From contig NC_050099.1 of assembly GCF_902167145.1 (NCBI RefSeq), forward strand, positions 12,166,434-12,230,433: 64,000 bases of DNA. Direction: 5' to 3'. Below, in pieces: positions 10,734-22,900 of the stretch. This stretch comes from Zea mays (lineage: Eukaryota; Streptophyta; Magnoliopsida; Poales; Poaceae). Under the pieces are notes generated by a model, which saw nothing but the letters and a program-made list of their open reading frames with translations, was not told the DNA's origin and searched no databases. The position numbers and the translations under genes were made by a program. The stretch's first letter is position 1. Each line of letters starts with the position of its first letter.

Positions 10734-13700
10734 GTTTATGCATCCGGGGGCTCAAGCTGGGTAATCGACAGCGGGTGCACAAACCACATGACAGGGGAGA
10801 AGAAGATGTTCTCCTCCTATGAGAAAAACCAAGATCCCCAACGAGCTATCACATTCGCGGATGGAAATCAAGGTTTGGTCAAAGGATTGGGTAAAATTGC
10901 TATATCTCCTTACCATTCTATTTCCAATGTTTTTCTTGTAGATTCTTTAGATTACAATTTGCTTTCTGTATCTCAATTATGCAAAATGGGCTACAACTGT
11001 TTATTCACTGATGTAGGTGTCACTGTCTTTAGAAGAAGTGATGATTCAATAGCATTTAAGGGAGTGTTAGAGGGACAGCTATACTTAGTGAATTTTGATA
11101 GAGCTGAACTCGACATTTGCTTAATTGCTAAGACTAACATGGGTTGGCTCTGGCATCGCCGACTAGCACATGTTCGGATGAAGAATCTTCATAAGCTTCT
11201 AAAGGGAGAACACATTTTAGGATTAACAAATGTTCATTTTGAGAAAGACAGGATTTGTAGCGCATGCCAAGCAGGAAAGCAAGTTGGTGCCCATCATCCA
11301 CACAAGAACATCATGACGACCGACAGGCCACTGGAGCTCCTACACATGGATCTATTCGCCCCGATTGCTTACATAAGCATCGGTGGGAGTAAGTACTGTC
11401 TAGTAATTGTGGATGATTATTCTCGCTTCACTTGGGTGTTCTTTTTGCAGGAAAAATCTCATACCCAAGAGACCTTAAAGGGATTCTTGAGAAGGGCTCA
11501 AAATGAGTTCGGCTTGAGGATCAAGAAAATTAGAAGCGACAATGGGACAGAGTTCAAGAACTCACAAATCAAAGGCTTCCTTGAGGAGGAGGGCATCAAG
11601 CATGAGTTCTCTTCTCCCTACACGCCACAACAAAATGGTGTAGTGGAGAGGAAGAATAGAACTCTATTGGACATGACAAGAACCATGCTTGATGAGTACA
11701 AGACTTTGGATCGGTTTTGGGCCGAGGCAGTCAACACCGCCTGCTACGCCATCAACCGGTTGTATCTACATCGAATCCTCAAGAAGACATCCTATGAACT
11801 CCTAACCGGTAAAAAGCCCAACATTTCATATTTTAGAGTCTTTGGTAGCAAATGCTTTATTCTTATTAAAAGAGGTAGAAAATCTAAATTTTCTCCTAAG
11901 ACTGTAGAAGGCTTTTTACTAGGATATAATTCAAACACAAGGGCATATAGAGTCTTTAACAAGTCCTCTGGACAAGTTGAAGTTTCTTGTGACGTTGTGT
12001 TTGATGAGACTAACGGCTCTCAAGTAGAGCAAGTTGATCTTGATGAGATAGGTGATGAAGAGGCTCAGTGCATCGCGCTAAGGAACATGTCCATTGGGGA
12101 TGTGTGTCCTAAAGAATCCAAAGAGCCTCCAATTGCACAAGATCAACCATACTCCTCCACGCAAGCATCTCCACCAACTCATAATGAGGATGAAGCTCAA
12201 ATTGATGAAATAGAAGATCAAGCAAATGAGCCATCTCAAGATGACGGCAATGATCAAGGGGGAGATGCAAATGAGCAAGACAAGGAGGATGAAGAGCAAA
12301 GGCCGCCACACCCAAGAGTCCACCAAGCAATCCAACGAGATCACCCCGTCGACACCATTCTCGGCGACATTCATAAGGGGGTAACCACTAGATCTCGTGT
12401 TGCACATTTTTGTGAGCATTACTCTTTTGTTTCCTCTATTGAGCCACACAGGGTAGAGGAAGCACTACAAGATTCGGATTGGGTAGTGGCAATGCAAGAG
12501 GAGCTCAACAACTTCACTAGGAATGAGGTATGGCATTTGGTTCCACGTCCTAACCAAAATGTTGTAGGAACCAAATGGGTGTTCCGCAACAAGCAAGATG
12601 AGCATGGTGTGGTGACAAGGAACAAAGCTCGACTTGTGGCCAAGGGATACTCCCAAGTCGAAGGTTTGGATTTCGGTGAAACCTATGCACCCGTAGCTAG
12701 GCTTGAGTCAATTCGTATATTATTGGCCTATGCTACTTACCATGGCTTCAAGCTTTATCAAATGGACGTGAAGAGTGCCTTCCTCAATGGACCGATCAAG
12801 GAAGAGGTCTATGTTGAGCAACCTCCCGACTTTAAAGATAGTGAGTACCCTAACCATGTGTATAAACTCTCTAAGGCGCTTTATGGGCTTAAGCAAGCCC
12901 CAAGAGCATGGTATGAATGCCTTAGAGATTTCCTTATCACTAATGGCTTCCAAGTCGGAAAGGCCGATCCTACACTCTTTACTAAAACTCTTGAAAATGA
13001 CTTGTTCGTATGCCAAATTTATGTTTATGATATTATATTTGGGTCTACTAATGAGTCCACATGTGAAGAATTTAGTAGGATCATGACACAGAAATTCGAG
13101 ATGTCTATGATGGGAGAGTTGAAGTATTTCTTAGGATTTCAAGTGAAGCAACTCCAAGAGGGCACCTTCTTAAGCCAAACGAAGTATACTCAAGATATTC
13201 TAAACAAGTTTGGAATGAAGGATGCCAAACCCATCGAGACACCCATGGGAACCAATGGGCATCTCGACCTCGACACAGGAGGTAAATCTGTCAATCAAAA
13301 GGTATACCGGTCGATGATAGGTTCTTTACTCTACTTATGTGCATCTCGATCGGATATTATGCTTTCCGTATGCATGTGTGCAAGATTCCAAGCCGACCCT
13401 AAGGAAGCTCACCTTACGGCCGTAAAACGAATCTTGAGATATTTAGTTTATACTCCTAAGTTTGGGCTTTGGTATCCTAAGGGATCCACATTTGATTTGA
13501 TTGGTTATTCGGATGCCGATTGGGCGGGGTGTAAAATCAATAGAAAGAGCACATCGGGGACTTGCCAGTTCTTGGGAAGATCCTTGGTGTCTTGGGCTTC
13601 AAAGAAGCAAAATTCCGTAGCTCTTTCTACCGCCGAAGCCGAGTACATTGCCGCAGGCCATTGTTGCGCGCAATTGCTTTGGATGAGGCAAACCCTTAGG

Positions 13701-13976
13701 GACTATGGTTACAAAATAACCAAAGTTCCTCTTCTATGTGATAATGAGAGTGCAATCCGCATGGCAGATAATCCCGTTGAGCATAGCCGCACTAAACACA
13801 TAGCCATTCGGTATCACTTTATAAGGGATCACCAACAAAAGGGAGATATCGAGATTTCATATATCAACACTAAAGATCAATTAGCCGATATCTTTACCAA
13901 GCCTCTTGATGAACAAACTTTTAACAAACTTAGGCATGAGCTAAATATTCTTGATTCTAGGAACTTCTTTTGTTAA
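10734..13976 (+). pseudogene. pol of element B (PR-IN-RT-RNase H), catalytic Asp of RT lost
   Basis: Open for about 1080 codons in the +1 frame relative to gag, beginning right after a TAG at 10731-10733. Order: aspartic protease with D-S-G near 10770; integrase zinc finger (H-H-C-C, about 11150-11280) and D-D-E core; the G-T-K-W-V start of RT near 12570; RNase H ending with the D-I-F-T-K-P motif near 13890. In RT the Y-V-D-D motif reads Y-V-Y-D (codon TAT at 13026-13028), removing the first metal-binding Asp. The polymerase should be inactive although the frame is intact. Confidence 0.9.
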
Positions 13977-14236
13977 TTTGCACACATAGCTCATTCATAT
14001 ACCTTTGATCATGTCTCTTTTATATGCTATGACTAATGTGTTTTCAAGTCTGTTTCAAACCAAGTCATAGGTGTATTGAAAGGGAAATTGGAGTCTTCGG
14101 CGAAGACAAAGGCTTCCACTCCGTAACTCATCCTTCGCCGTCACTCCAAGCAACTCTCCATTTTTGGGGAGAAAGCATGAGCACCAAGCAAAAGGACTCC
14201 ATCTTTGGTATAATCTTCACTCATTTATTTATGACC

Positions 14237-14824
14237 AAAGGGGGAGAGAGTAATTCCAAGGGCTCTAATGACTCCGTTTTTGGCGATTCATGCCAAAGGG
14301 GGAGAAAGTATTAGCCCAAAGCAAAAGGACCGCACCACCACCTAATTTTTAAGAGTTTTTCAATTGGTATAATTCTCAATTGATAAATTTAAAATTTGCA
14401 TCTTATTGTGTTCAAAAGGGGGAGAAAGTAGCTTTTCAAAATTGATATATCAAAACCCTCTTGAACACTAAGAGGAGAATCTTATTTAGGGGGAGTTTTG
14501 TTTAGTCAAAGGAAAAGCATTTGAAACAGGGGGAGAAAATTTCAAATCTTGAAAATGCTTCGCAAAATCTTATTTATTTACCTTTGTCTATTTGCAAAAG
14601 AACTTTGAAAAGGATTTACAAAAGAATTTGCAAAAACAAAACAAGTGGTGCAAGCGTGGTCCAAAATGTTAAAAATGAAGAAACAATCCATGCATAACTT
14701 ATAAGTATTAATATTCGCTCAATTCCAAGCAACCTTTGCACTTACGTTATGCAAACTAGTTCAATTGTGTACTTCAATATTTGCTTTGGTTTGTGTTGGC
14801 ATCAATCACCAAAAAGGGGGAGAT
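14237..14824 (+). repeat. Series of polypurine tracts before the 3' LTR of element B
   Basis: Near-copies of AAAGGGGGAGA occur at about 14237, 14295, 14414, 14487 and 14527, and the proper tract (AAAAAGGGGGAGAT, 14811-14824) abuts the 3' LTR. Multiple purine tracts in this region are, to my knowledge, a Sirevirus trait. The stretch 13977-14824 otherwise holds no gene. Confidence 0.8.
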
Positions 14825-16079
14825 TGAAAGGGAATTAGGCTTACACCTATTTCCTAAATAATTTTGGTGGTTGAATTGCCCAACACAAATAATTGGATTA
14901 ACTAGTTTGCTCTAGTGTACAAGTTATACAGGTGCCAAAGGTTCACACTTAGCCAATGAAAAGACCAAGTATGGGGTTCAACAAAGAGAGCAAGGGATAA
15001 CCGAAGGCACCTCTGGTCTGGCGCACCGGACTGTCCGGTGCACCAGAGGACTCCAAGCCAAACTCTTCACCTTTGGGAAAATCCAGAGGCGCTCCGCTAT
15101 AATTCACCGGACTGTCCGGTGTACACCGGACAGTGTCCGGTGCCCCAAGGAAGGGCGGCTCTGGAACTCGCCAGCCTCGGGAATTCGCTCCGTTATAATT
15201 CACCGACTGTCCGGTGAGCCAGCGGAGCAATGGCTACTTCGCGCCAACGGTCACCTGCAGGCGCATTTAATGCGCGCCAGAAGCGCGCAGAAGTCAGGCA
15301 TGCGCGAGACGGTGCACCGGACAATCTACAGTACTTGTCCGGTGTACACCGGATAGCCAGGCGGGCCTAGAAGTCAGAAGCTCCAACGGTCGAATCCCAA
15401 CGGCCTGGTGACGTGGCTGGCGCACCGGACATGTCCGGTGTGCACCGGACTGTCCGGTGCACCATACGACAGTCAGCCACCACCAAACGGCTAGTTTGGT
15501 GGTTGGGGCTATAAATACCCCCAACCACCCCACATTCAAGACATCCAAGTTTTCCCACTTCAACTACTTACAAGAGCTCTAGCATTCAATTCTAGACACA
15601 CCCAAGTGATCAAATCCTCTCCAAACTCCACACAACTCCCTAGTGATTAGAGAGAGAGATTTGCTTGTGTTCTTTCGAGCTCTTGCACTTGGATTGCTTT
15701 CTTCTTTCTTTGATTCTTTATTGCGATCAAACTCACTTGTAATTGAGGCAAGAGACACCAATCTTGTGGTGGTCCTTGTAGGAACTTTGTGTTCCAAGCA
15801 TTTGAGAAGAGAAAGCTCACTCGGTCCGAGGGACCGTTTGAGAGAGGGAAAGGGTTGAAAGAGACCCGGTCTTTGTGACCACCTCAACGGGGAGTAGGTT
15901 TGCAAGAACCGAACCTCGGTAAAACAAATCTGCGTGTCACACTCTTTATTTGCTTGCGATTTGTTTTCCACCTTCTCTCGCGGACTCAATTATATTTCTA
16001 ACGCTAACCCGGCTTGTAGTTGTGATTATTTTTGTAAATTTCAGTTTCGCCCTATTCACCCCCCTCTAGGCGACTTTTA
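14825..16079 (+). repeat. 3' LTR of element B
   Basis: 1255 bp, the same length as the 5' partner. TATA box (TATAAATA) at 15510-15517. It ends CTTTTA where the partner has CTTTCA, so the terminal CA is mutated. Four palindrome sites have a different number of units from the 5' LTR, with the losses and gains cancelling in length. Confidence 0.93.
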
Positions 16080-16084
16080 GTTTG

Positions 16085-16391
16085 CCTAATGGAACGGAAA
16101 GTAAAGGAGCGCGTTTAGAAATCCGGGGATAGCGTAAGGGGATCTTACTAAGCTTCTTGCGCTCATGGCGCTTAGAAGTGACGGACGCGGCGTCGGAGCC
16201 GGAGGTGGATGGCGACGAAGAATCAGTCTCGTAGTAGACCACTTTCTTCATCTTATTCTTCTTGTCGCCACTCCGATGCGACTTGACTCGTGGAGGTGAT
16301 TCCTCCTTCCTTTGGCACCGGACTCCTTTGATGAAGCCTTCCCGTGGCTTGTGCCCGTTTCCATCTCCCTCTTGGCGGATCCTCCCGACAT
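16085..16391 (-). pseudogene. gag of element A, N-terminal part
   Basis: The minus-strand ATG at 16391-16389 follows the primer site and starts M-S-G-G like the B gag. A frameshift near 16290 breaks the lysine-rich N-terminus. The correct frame is then seen from about 16251 to 16085, ending at a P-L-G-K segment interrupted by element B. The gene continues at 3433. Confidence 0.8.
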
Positions 16392-16426
16392 CACTTCGAG
16401 TGGTTAGACTCTAAATGAAGTACCGG

Positions 16427-16440
16427 GCTCTAATACCAAT
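16427..16440 (-). other. Degraded primer binding site of element A
   Basis: The minus strand reads ATTGGTATTAGAG, one G-to-A change from the initiator-Met site, and lies directly inside the 5' LTR boundary at 16441. Confidence 0.7.
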
Positions 16441-17619
16441 TGTAAGTCACCTAGAGGGGGTGGATAAGCGGAAACTGAAATTTACAACTTTAAGCACACT
16501 TCAAGCCGGTGTTAGCGTTAGAACAAAATTCGAGTCCGGGAGAGAGGGGAAAATAAATCAACCAAGAAAATAAAGCGGATGACTCAGTGATTTGTTTTAC
16601 CGAGGTTCGGTTCCAAAGAACCTAGTCCCCGTTGAGGTGGTCACAAAGACCGGGTCTCTTTCAACCCTTTCCCTCTCTCAAACGGTCACTTAGACCGAGT
16701 GAGGCTTCTTCCTTAATCTCACGGGTCACTTAGACCCGCAAGGATCACCATACAATTGGTGTCTCTTGCCTCGCCTACAAAGAACTTGAGAGTAAGAAGT
16801 GAGAAAGAAAAGAAAGTCAAGCCAACCAAATAAGAGCAACAAGAAACACAAGTGATCCTCTCACAAGTCCTAATGCACTAGAATTGAATTGGGGACTTTG
16901 ATCGGATCGGTGGCTTTGATTTGTGTCTTGGAGTGTTGCACTTTGCTCTTGTATTGAATGGAGAGTGTTGAATGCTTGGATGGTTGGAGTGGAGGTGGTT
17001 GAGGGGTATTTATAGCCCTCACCCGCCAAAACAACCGTTGGGGCAGGCTGTTGTCGATGGATGCACCAGACAGTCCGGTGCGCCAGCCACGTCACCCAAT
17101 CGTTAGGGTTCGACTGTTGGAGCTTTGTCTTCTAGTGGCACCGAACAGTCCGGTGTCGCACCGGACATGTACTATTCACTGTCCGGTGCGCCCCTGGCGG
17201 CTGCTCTGACTTCTGTGCGAACTATCCGCGTACTGTAGCATTTGCAGGTGTCCGTTGCAGTCGACCGTTGCGCTGGTAGTCGTTGCTCCGCTGGTGCACT
17301 GGACAGTCCGGTGGCACACCGGATAGTCCGTTGAATTATAGCGGAGCGACACCTGAGAAACCCGAAGGTGAAGAGTTCGGAGTTGTACGGTCCTGGTGCA
17401 CCGGACACTGTCCGGTGCGCCAGACCAGGGCACACTTGGGTTTTTTTGCTCCTTTCTTTTTGAACCCTTTCTTTAATCTTTTTATTGGTTTGTGTTGAAC
17501 CTTTATGCACCTGTGGAATATAATCTAGAGCAAACTAGTTAATTAGTCCAATCATTTGTGTTGGGCATTCAACCACCAAAATTATTTATAGGAAAAGGTT
17601 AAGCCCTATTTCCGTTTCA
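16441..17619 (-). repeat. 5' LTR of element A
   Basis: 1179 bp, bounded TG...CA on the minus strand (TGAAACGG at 17619). Very similar to 234-1430, with several small indels that make it 18 bp shorter. It has the same minus-strand TATA box (about 17008-17015) and the same palindrome block. The GTCTC duplication follows at 17620-17624. Confidence 0.9.
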
Positions 17620-17624
17620 GTCTC

Positions 17625-18492
17625 CACTATCGAGCTTCCGGTAGAAACCCCGCGGGCCTTGTTCCCTCTGGTACACAGTGACGGCCGTGACATAAACGTG
17701 GTTGTCACGGTCTAACAAGACTCTTGCCCCACTCGGTACAATTACAACGGCTCGCGCAAGAGCCGAGGGGTTGTATGGTTTATCTAAACTCACTCAACTA
17801 ACTAAGGTTCACCTAGAGCAAGCGCTAAAACGGTATAACTAACCTAAGTACTTCGCAAAGCACCTACGCTAATCACTAAGTGATTCTATTAAGCACTTGA
17901 GTGTCTGAGCACTTGGAAATGTCTATACTATGCCTTGGTATGTTGTCTGGGCTCCCACGCCTTGAAATGGCCGGTTGGGAAGTATTTATAGGCCTCAACA
18001 CAATTCTAGCCGTTGGAGAAAAGCTGCTGCTTTCTACGACACACCAGACAGTTTGATGGCTCTGTCCGGTGCGCCTAGCCGTTGGATCTGACATCGCAGG
18101 TGATCGTTGGTGCTGCAGGCTTTCACACCAGATAGTCAGGTGGCTTCTCTCCACCAGTGCCACCAGAAACTAGCCATTGGGCTACAGTTCCCTAGTGCAC
18201 CGGACAGTCCGACATGTGGCATCGGACAGTCCGGTGTGCCACCGGACAGTTCGCCCGTGACAACACATTTCTTCGTTTCTTGGACTTTGCTTGATACTTG
18301 TTGATCTTCACTTGTAATCTTCATTATGTCTTCTTTTGAGGTGTTGTTTTCCTCAGTGCCTTAGTACAAGTCACTTTAGCATTTCGTGAACTACAATCAT
18401 AAACACTAGCAAACACATTAGTCTACAGGTTATGTTGATCATCAAACACCAAAATCTTTTGATCCAAATGGCCCGAGGTCCATTTCCTTACA
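17625..18492 (-). mobile_element. Right part of the same old minus-strand LTR-like sequence
   Basis: Read on the minus strand, the sequence begins TGTAAGGAAATGG at 18492, a TG start as expected of an LTR. It has a TATA box (TATAAATA) at about 17983-17990 and degenerate copies of the CCGGACAGTCCGG palindrome at about 18050-18250. No reading frame is credible. It continues into 1-233 on the other side of element A. The right boundary is fair; the left end is outside the window, so this may be a solo LTR or part of a full element. Confidence 0.45.
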
Positions 18493-18720
18493 AGACATAT
18501 ACCTTACCCTAGATGAACTGATATGATTTGGCACAATATCATGGATCGAAATGATGTTATCCTAGAAAGAAGCTCAGAAATGATCATATACAACGAACAT
18601 CAGTAAATAAACCCATTTTGCTTCCGTTGAATCTATTAGACAACAAGTTTGTACCCTGCATTCTTGCAATATACTCCCTCCGTTTCTTTTTATTAGTCGC
18701 TGGATAGTGCATTTTGCCCG
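18493..18720. other. Non-genic stretch with a Stowaway-like MITE end
   Basis: No gene is visible. At about 18671 the sequence reads TACTCCCTCCGTTTC, the usual terminal inverted repeat of grass Stowaway elements (TA target). I did not find its inverted partner, so the element is probably truncated. Confidence 0.4.
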
Positions 18721-19259
18721 AGAGGCCGATATCAACATCCCAACCACAACACAGGACGAGCGGGCGACACTAACTTGACCTTCATGCGGGCGAGGCGGTC
18801 GATGGTGGAGGTGTCCTTCTTCATCTTGGGCTGCTTGGTGCCGAACGTGTAGTTGGCGAACGGGCCGGTGACAAGGAGTTCAGCATCTTTTCCTCGCCTC
18901 CTCGGATCCAGCGAGGTCTCCCCTCTCCTCATTCTCCTCCATGGGCTTGGCGGTCGGCGGTCGCTCGTGCAATGTCGCGAGGCAGCATGCGGTGTCGACG
19001 GGGCAGGGAGGGAAGTGGCGACGACTGCGCAATTGGGGGGAGCAGATGAGGTTTTTATGTGCCGAGCGTGAAGGAGAAGCGCCTGACGTGAAGGCAAAGG
19101 TTTCGCGAGGCGAGTTTATTTCTGTTCGGCGGGCACAGAGAGCGGGGAAGGAGATAGAGAGAGGATGACCGAGGATTAATTGAAGCAAATTTGAGGAATG
19201 TTTTTGTAAAAGTGACAACGGTGAAAAACATGAGAACTGATGCTTTATAATAGTAGAGA
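18721..19259 (-). mobile_element. 5' part of a Helitron (minus strand) carrying a gene fragment
   Basis: The minus strand from 19259 begins TCTCTACTATTATAAAGC, the typical 5' terminus of plant Helitrons, and the base before it is A, as expected for insertion between A and T. A captured CFIm25-like fragment lies inside in the same orientation. No 3' hairpin with CTAG was found to the left, so the 3' end is missing or truncated, perhaps by the Stowaway-like sequence. The left limit given is approximate. Confidence 0.5.
18775..18885 (-). pseudogene. Fragment of a CFIm25 (NUDT21/CFIS2-like) gene
   Basis: The minus-strand frame reads F-A-N-Y-T-F-G-T-K-Q-P-K-M, then K-D-T-S-T-I-D-R-L-A-R-M-K. This matches the conserved N-terminal segment of plant CFIm25, the 25-kDa subunit of the pre-mRNA cleavage factor, as I remember the family. 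The match stops after M-K-V and the frame ends at 18732, so the Nudix domain (most of the roughly 200-aa protein) is absent. The upstream codons in this frame do not look like the family. It is best read as one captured exon, not a gene. Confidence 0.6.
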
Positions 19260-19919
19260 TAGAGATTAGGATAAAATTATGTATAAATAAGGATTTTGAA
19301 CCATAGTTGTTGGTTCTAAACCCACATTCATATCCAACAAGCCAACACAACACATATCTTTGCGTTTTATGCTTTATATTAAACATAAATAAAATCGTAG
19401 TAACGCAACATACATGTTACTAGTTATATTTAATTATATTTAAAATGGTTGATCCTTTGATCTTTGTCGTATTCTATCATAATATAAACCAACAATCCAT
19501 ATTTTTTACTAACAATTTTATGTTCACATGAAATATAAATAAATTATGAAGCAAAATTTGTATCTTATTTTTATATAATTTGACTCTATATATTAATAAA
19601 AAATAATAAAAATCATATATAATATATATTAATATATGTAAAAATTACTAGTGAAATTAACTAACTAATAAATAGCTAGCTAACTATTAACTAATTTATA
19701 AAAAATAATTAATAGCTAAACTATTAGCTAGAATGTTTGAATATCTTTACTTAATTTTAGACACTAACTACTAGCTAGCTCTAGTAAATCCAAACAAACC
19801 GGCTACGATAGACCGGTCCTGCCAGTAGCCAGTTCGACACGAAACACACAGCAAAACCGGAACAGAAAGCCTTGGAAGAGCCGAGGCGGAAGCAGAACTG
19901 GGAAGGGGAGAAGATTCCG
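19260..19919. other. AT-rich intergenic DNA and probable promoter of the glycine-rich gene
   Basis: 19440-19790 is very AT-rich, with repeated AGCTAGCT and AACTAACTAATAAATAG motifs, possibly a decayed MITE. From about 19795 the base composition turns GC-rich and likely holds the promoter and 5' untranslated region of the gene starting at 19920. I see no convincing TATA box. Confidence 0.35.
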
Positions 19920-22900
19920 ATGGGGACTAAGAAACAGGGAGGAGGCGGAGGAGACCAGAAGGTCCTCCTCTGGAGGCTGCCGGAGGTCACCTCTAAGGAG
20001 CTCGGCAAGATAGGCCCCGCCCTCGGAATCGGCATCGGCTGCGGCGCCGGCGCAGGCATCGGATTCTTCGGTGGTAAAATCCCTGGCCTTCTTCTCACTC
20101 TCTTCCTCGAAATGGTAGCATTTGTTGGTTTCTGGTCAGTTCTTGTCTAAAAGAACCGTCCGCTTTGCTCTCTTCTTTTCACGCCTCGATTGATTCAGTC
20201 CATTAGGGTACCGTAAATGAGATTGAGCTTCAATAGGTTGGTGTGTACTTTACTTACAGTTCCTTTTGTTGGCTATTCTACAATCTGTCTTCTTAGGGGG
20301 GGTTAGCGTGCATATGGTTTTCCCAATTAAAAGTTGTTCAAACAGATTTGTTTCAGGGTCTGCTGATCTGGCATTGCTTAATTTATTCCTGAGAGATTTT
20401 ATCATTTTCTGCATCGGTAGCGATTCTTATTTTTGTTTCTTCAATTGGTTTATTAGTAGATTAAATTACAGGTGTTCTAGTATCAGCCTTGCAGGACATA
20501 GGTTTACCGGAGGGTTTATCGATTACAGATTGTTGCAATTGTACAAGATTCACAGTCCTAAATCAGGAATCTTATCAGAAGATATTTCACAATTTTCTTG
20601 TAACATTCACTAGTTCCGTTAAAATGTCTCATCCTAGGTTGGGAACTTGACAGTCAAGGCATTATGCTTAACAATTTATGTTTTTGCCAACTGGTGGCTC
20701 CAATTTTTTCACATTATAGGCAGCGTTCTGAAAAACTTAGGCACTAGCTGGCAGTCCGGGTGACGCTGGATGGTGCTCATAGAATAATTATTGAATATCC
20801 GAGACAATGTGTGTTTCACTGCTTAATCCTTAATGATGTTAGGATAGTTATTCTTCCCAAACAAGCTGTGGTTATTTGCTGATTATTTGTGGACTAAATG
20901 TTGTGTCACCTCGAAACAAAAAAAAAATGTATAACTCCTGGAGTTCGGGTTTACTACTTTCTTATTTTTCTGTGTTATGCGTATTCAGAAACTATGTACT
21001 CCTAAGCATATATGTTCTTACAACATCATTTTTGAATTGAAATACATTATTACCAAGTTATACATGTGCATGGTTGTCAGCAAAAAAATATCAATGCCTA
21101 ATGCCAGTGGCATAGTGATTGTTGATATTGTTAGCATTCTGAAAAAAAATGAGTGGATGAATTAGTACCTGCCACTTCAGATTTTAAAAAAAAATATGAT
21201 ACAGTGTCAGACGGATCTGATGTCCACTTTAACCAACTAAATATATGAAAGATCCTGTTTTATATTTGAGGGGATGGAAGGCCCAGGGTAGGAACTGAGG
21301 CAGTGATTGTATGTGTACACTGTGGCATAAACTATACATAGGAATTCCCCACATGGCACCAGGTGAGTGTACATCTAAATATATAGAAGACTGAAGGATA
21401 CAATGACTTTGCTGTAGACCTGTAGTTGAACTTTGAGGAGCTGAAATGCGCACTTGGGCACTTGGCTTAAGCACAGGATTTATGTCTGAAAGATAAAATA
21501 TGGTATGAAGAATCATGAACTCCAGACTCCAGAGACATAAATGTATAAAATGATTTTTACATATCAACTGGTTCTTGTTGCTCACACGGTCACACCTAAC
21601 ATTAGAGCCTATATAATATGCACATTTTTTTTCAAAACTTAATATGTTTCTAGATTGTTGATACTAGGAGTTACAGGACTTAATGGTCATGTGCCTGCGC
21701 TATTATCTTACACTTTGTATAGAAAAGATGTTGAGAATAATTTGTTTTTCATCATGAATACTATATGTCTGCACACTTATATTTTTCTCCATGATTACTT
21801 TAGGTGCAGGGTTAGGCTATGGATTTCCTGGACTCACATTAGGCTTTGGAGTTGGAGCTGGATGTGGTGTGGGAATTGGCTTTGGTTATGGGTTGGGCAA
21901 AGGAATTGCATATGATGAAAAGAAAAAATACTCCAATGTTGGCAAGATGTTCCAGGAAGCTCCACATTTTCCTATGTAAGTGTAATGTGGACACAAGGAA
22001 TTTGGCAAATATGTTTTCACAGATGTTTTGATTCATTGTGTTTCTTTGTGCATTGTAGGTAGCTTTTTCGACATACGGCATGAGTCTTAAATCTGCAATA
22101 ATAGTTTTTTACCTGATTTATTTGTGTGGTAGCTTGTTATGACCGTTATCTCCTATGTTGCCAGAAAATGGGCCACACAGGTGTTGGGCCCGCAAACTAC
22201 GCTCAATGTGAATAGTACCCATTTAGGAAATAGAATTAGTTTGTCAGGAAATGAGAGTCCAATCTATAAGGTTTTCTTGTTAGGAAAGGAGAGTCCAAAT
22301 CTATAAGGATTCATTTTTTAGTTTGCTCGGGAACTAATTCCTTTAGGGAATATAAATATAGGAGCCATGTAACTAGATGAAGGAAGCAAGGAAAACATCT
22401 TGCTGGGCCTCAAAGGCATCCCCTACGTGTTCTCTCTCACCCACGCTCCCGTCACGCCCCGCTCTACACCCAAGCCACCACGGCGTCTTCTCGAAGTCGG
22501 AAATTCTGACCTTGACCCCCAATCTCAAATTCCTACGCACTTCACAACCGCTATAGAATCAAGGATTCTATCAATCAGTGTTAGAGGCGTATGTCATGGG
22601 CCTAGGTTGTATAGCCCATTAATGTTAGGGTTGATAAGGGATAAGGATCGATTGCTTAGGGGAAGTAAGAGATAAGAATCACATGCTTTTAAGTCCTGCT
22701 GTCCAAAAGGTCGTGCTTGCTATTAAGACTGAAGGTCAGTTTTGGTGCCTAGCAGGGGCTACTGCCCTCCAGGACTTGGTCCTTAAGGCTGGACCTCTTT
22801 GGGTCGATTTTGGTAATCATAGTGTACAAGTGTGAGTTGTAATCCACTCCTCCCCCCAGGGGGTGTATAATCTTTCCGGGGGGGGACTTCTCTTTTCCTT

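Larger units (their letters stand above)
3439..16079 (+). mobile_element. Element B: Ji/Opie-type Sirevirus inserted in gag of element A
   Basis: The LTRs are 3439-4693 and 14825-16079, both 1255 bp. The target duplication GTTTG is at 3434-3438 and 16080-16084. The order is 5' LTR, initiator-Met primer site, gag, pol (PR-IN-RT-RH), a run of purine tracts, 3' LTR. Without the nested solo LTR it is about 9.3 kb. The last dinucleotide of the 3' LTR is TA instead of CA. Gag has a 1-bp insertion and RT has lost a catalytic Asp, so this copy is not autonomous. Confidence 0.95.
234..17619 (-). mobile_element. Element A: internally deleted Sirevirus (Ji/Opie type), minus strand
   Basis: Both LTRs are present (234-1430 and 16441-17619) and the flanks carry a perfect 5-bp duplication, GTCTC at 229-233 and 17620-17624. 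Without the nested element B it is about 4.7 kb. Going 5' to 3' on the minus strand it has a 5' LTR, a degraded initiator-Met tRNA primer site, gag, then directly the 3' untranslated part and the purine tract. Protease, integrase, RT and RNase H are absent. It could only have moved with proteins from related copies. Confidence 0.9.

Noticed and set aside
12078..12449. Hydrophobic antisense frame opposite pol of element B
   Set aside because: It is opposite the acidic linker between integrase and RT; antisense of Asp/Glu-rich codons reads as hydrophobic residues.
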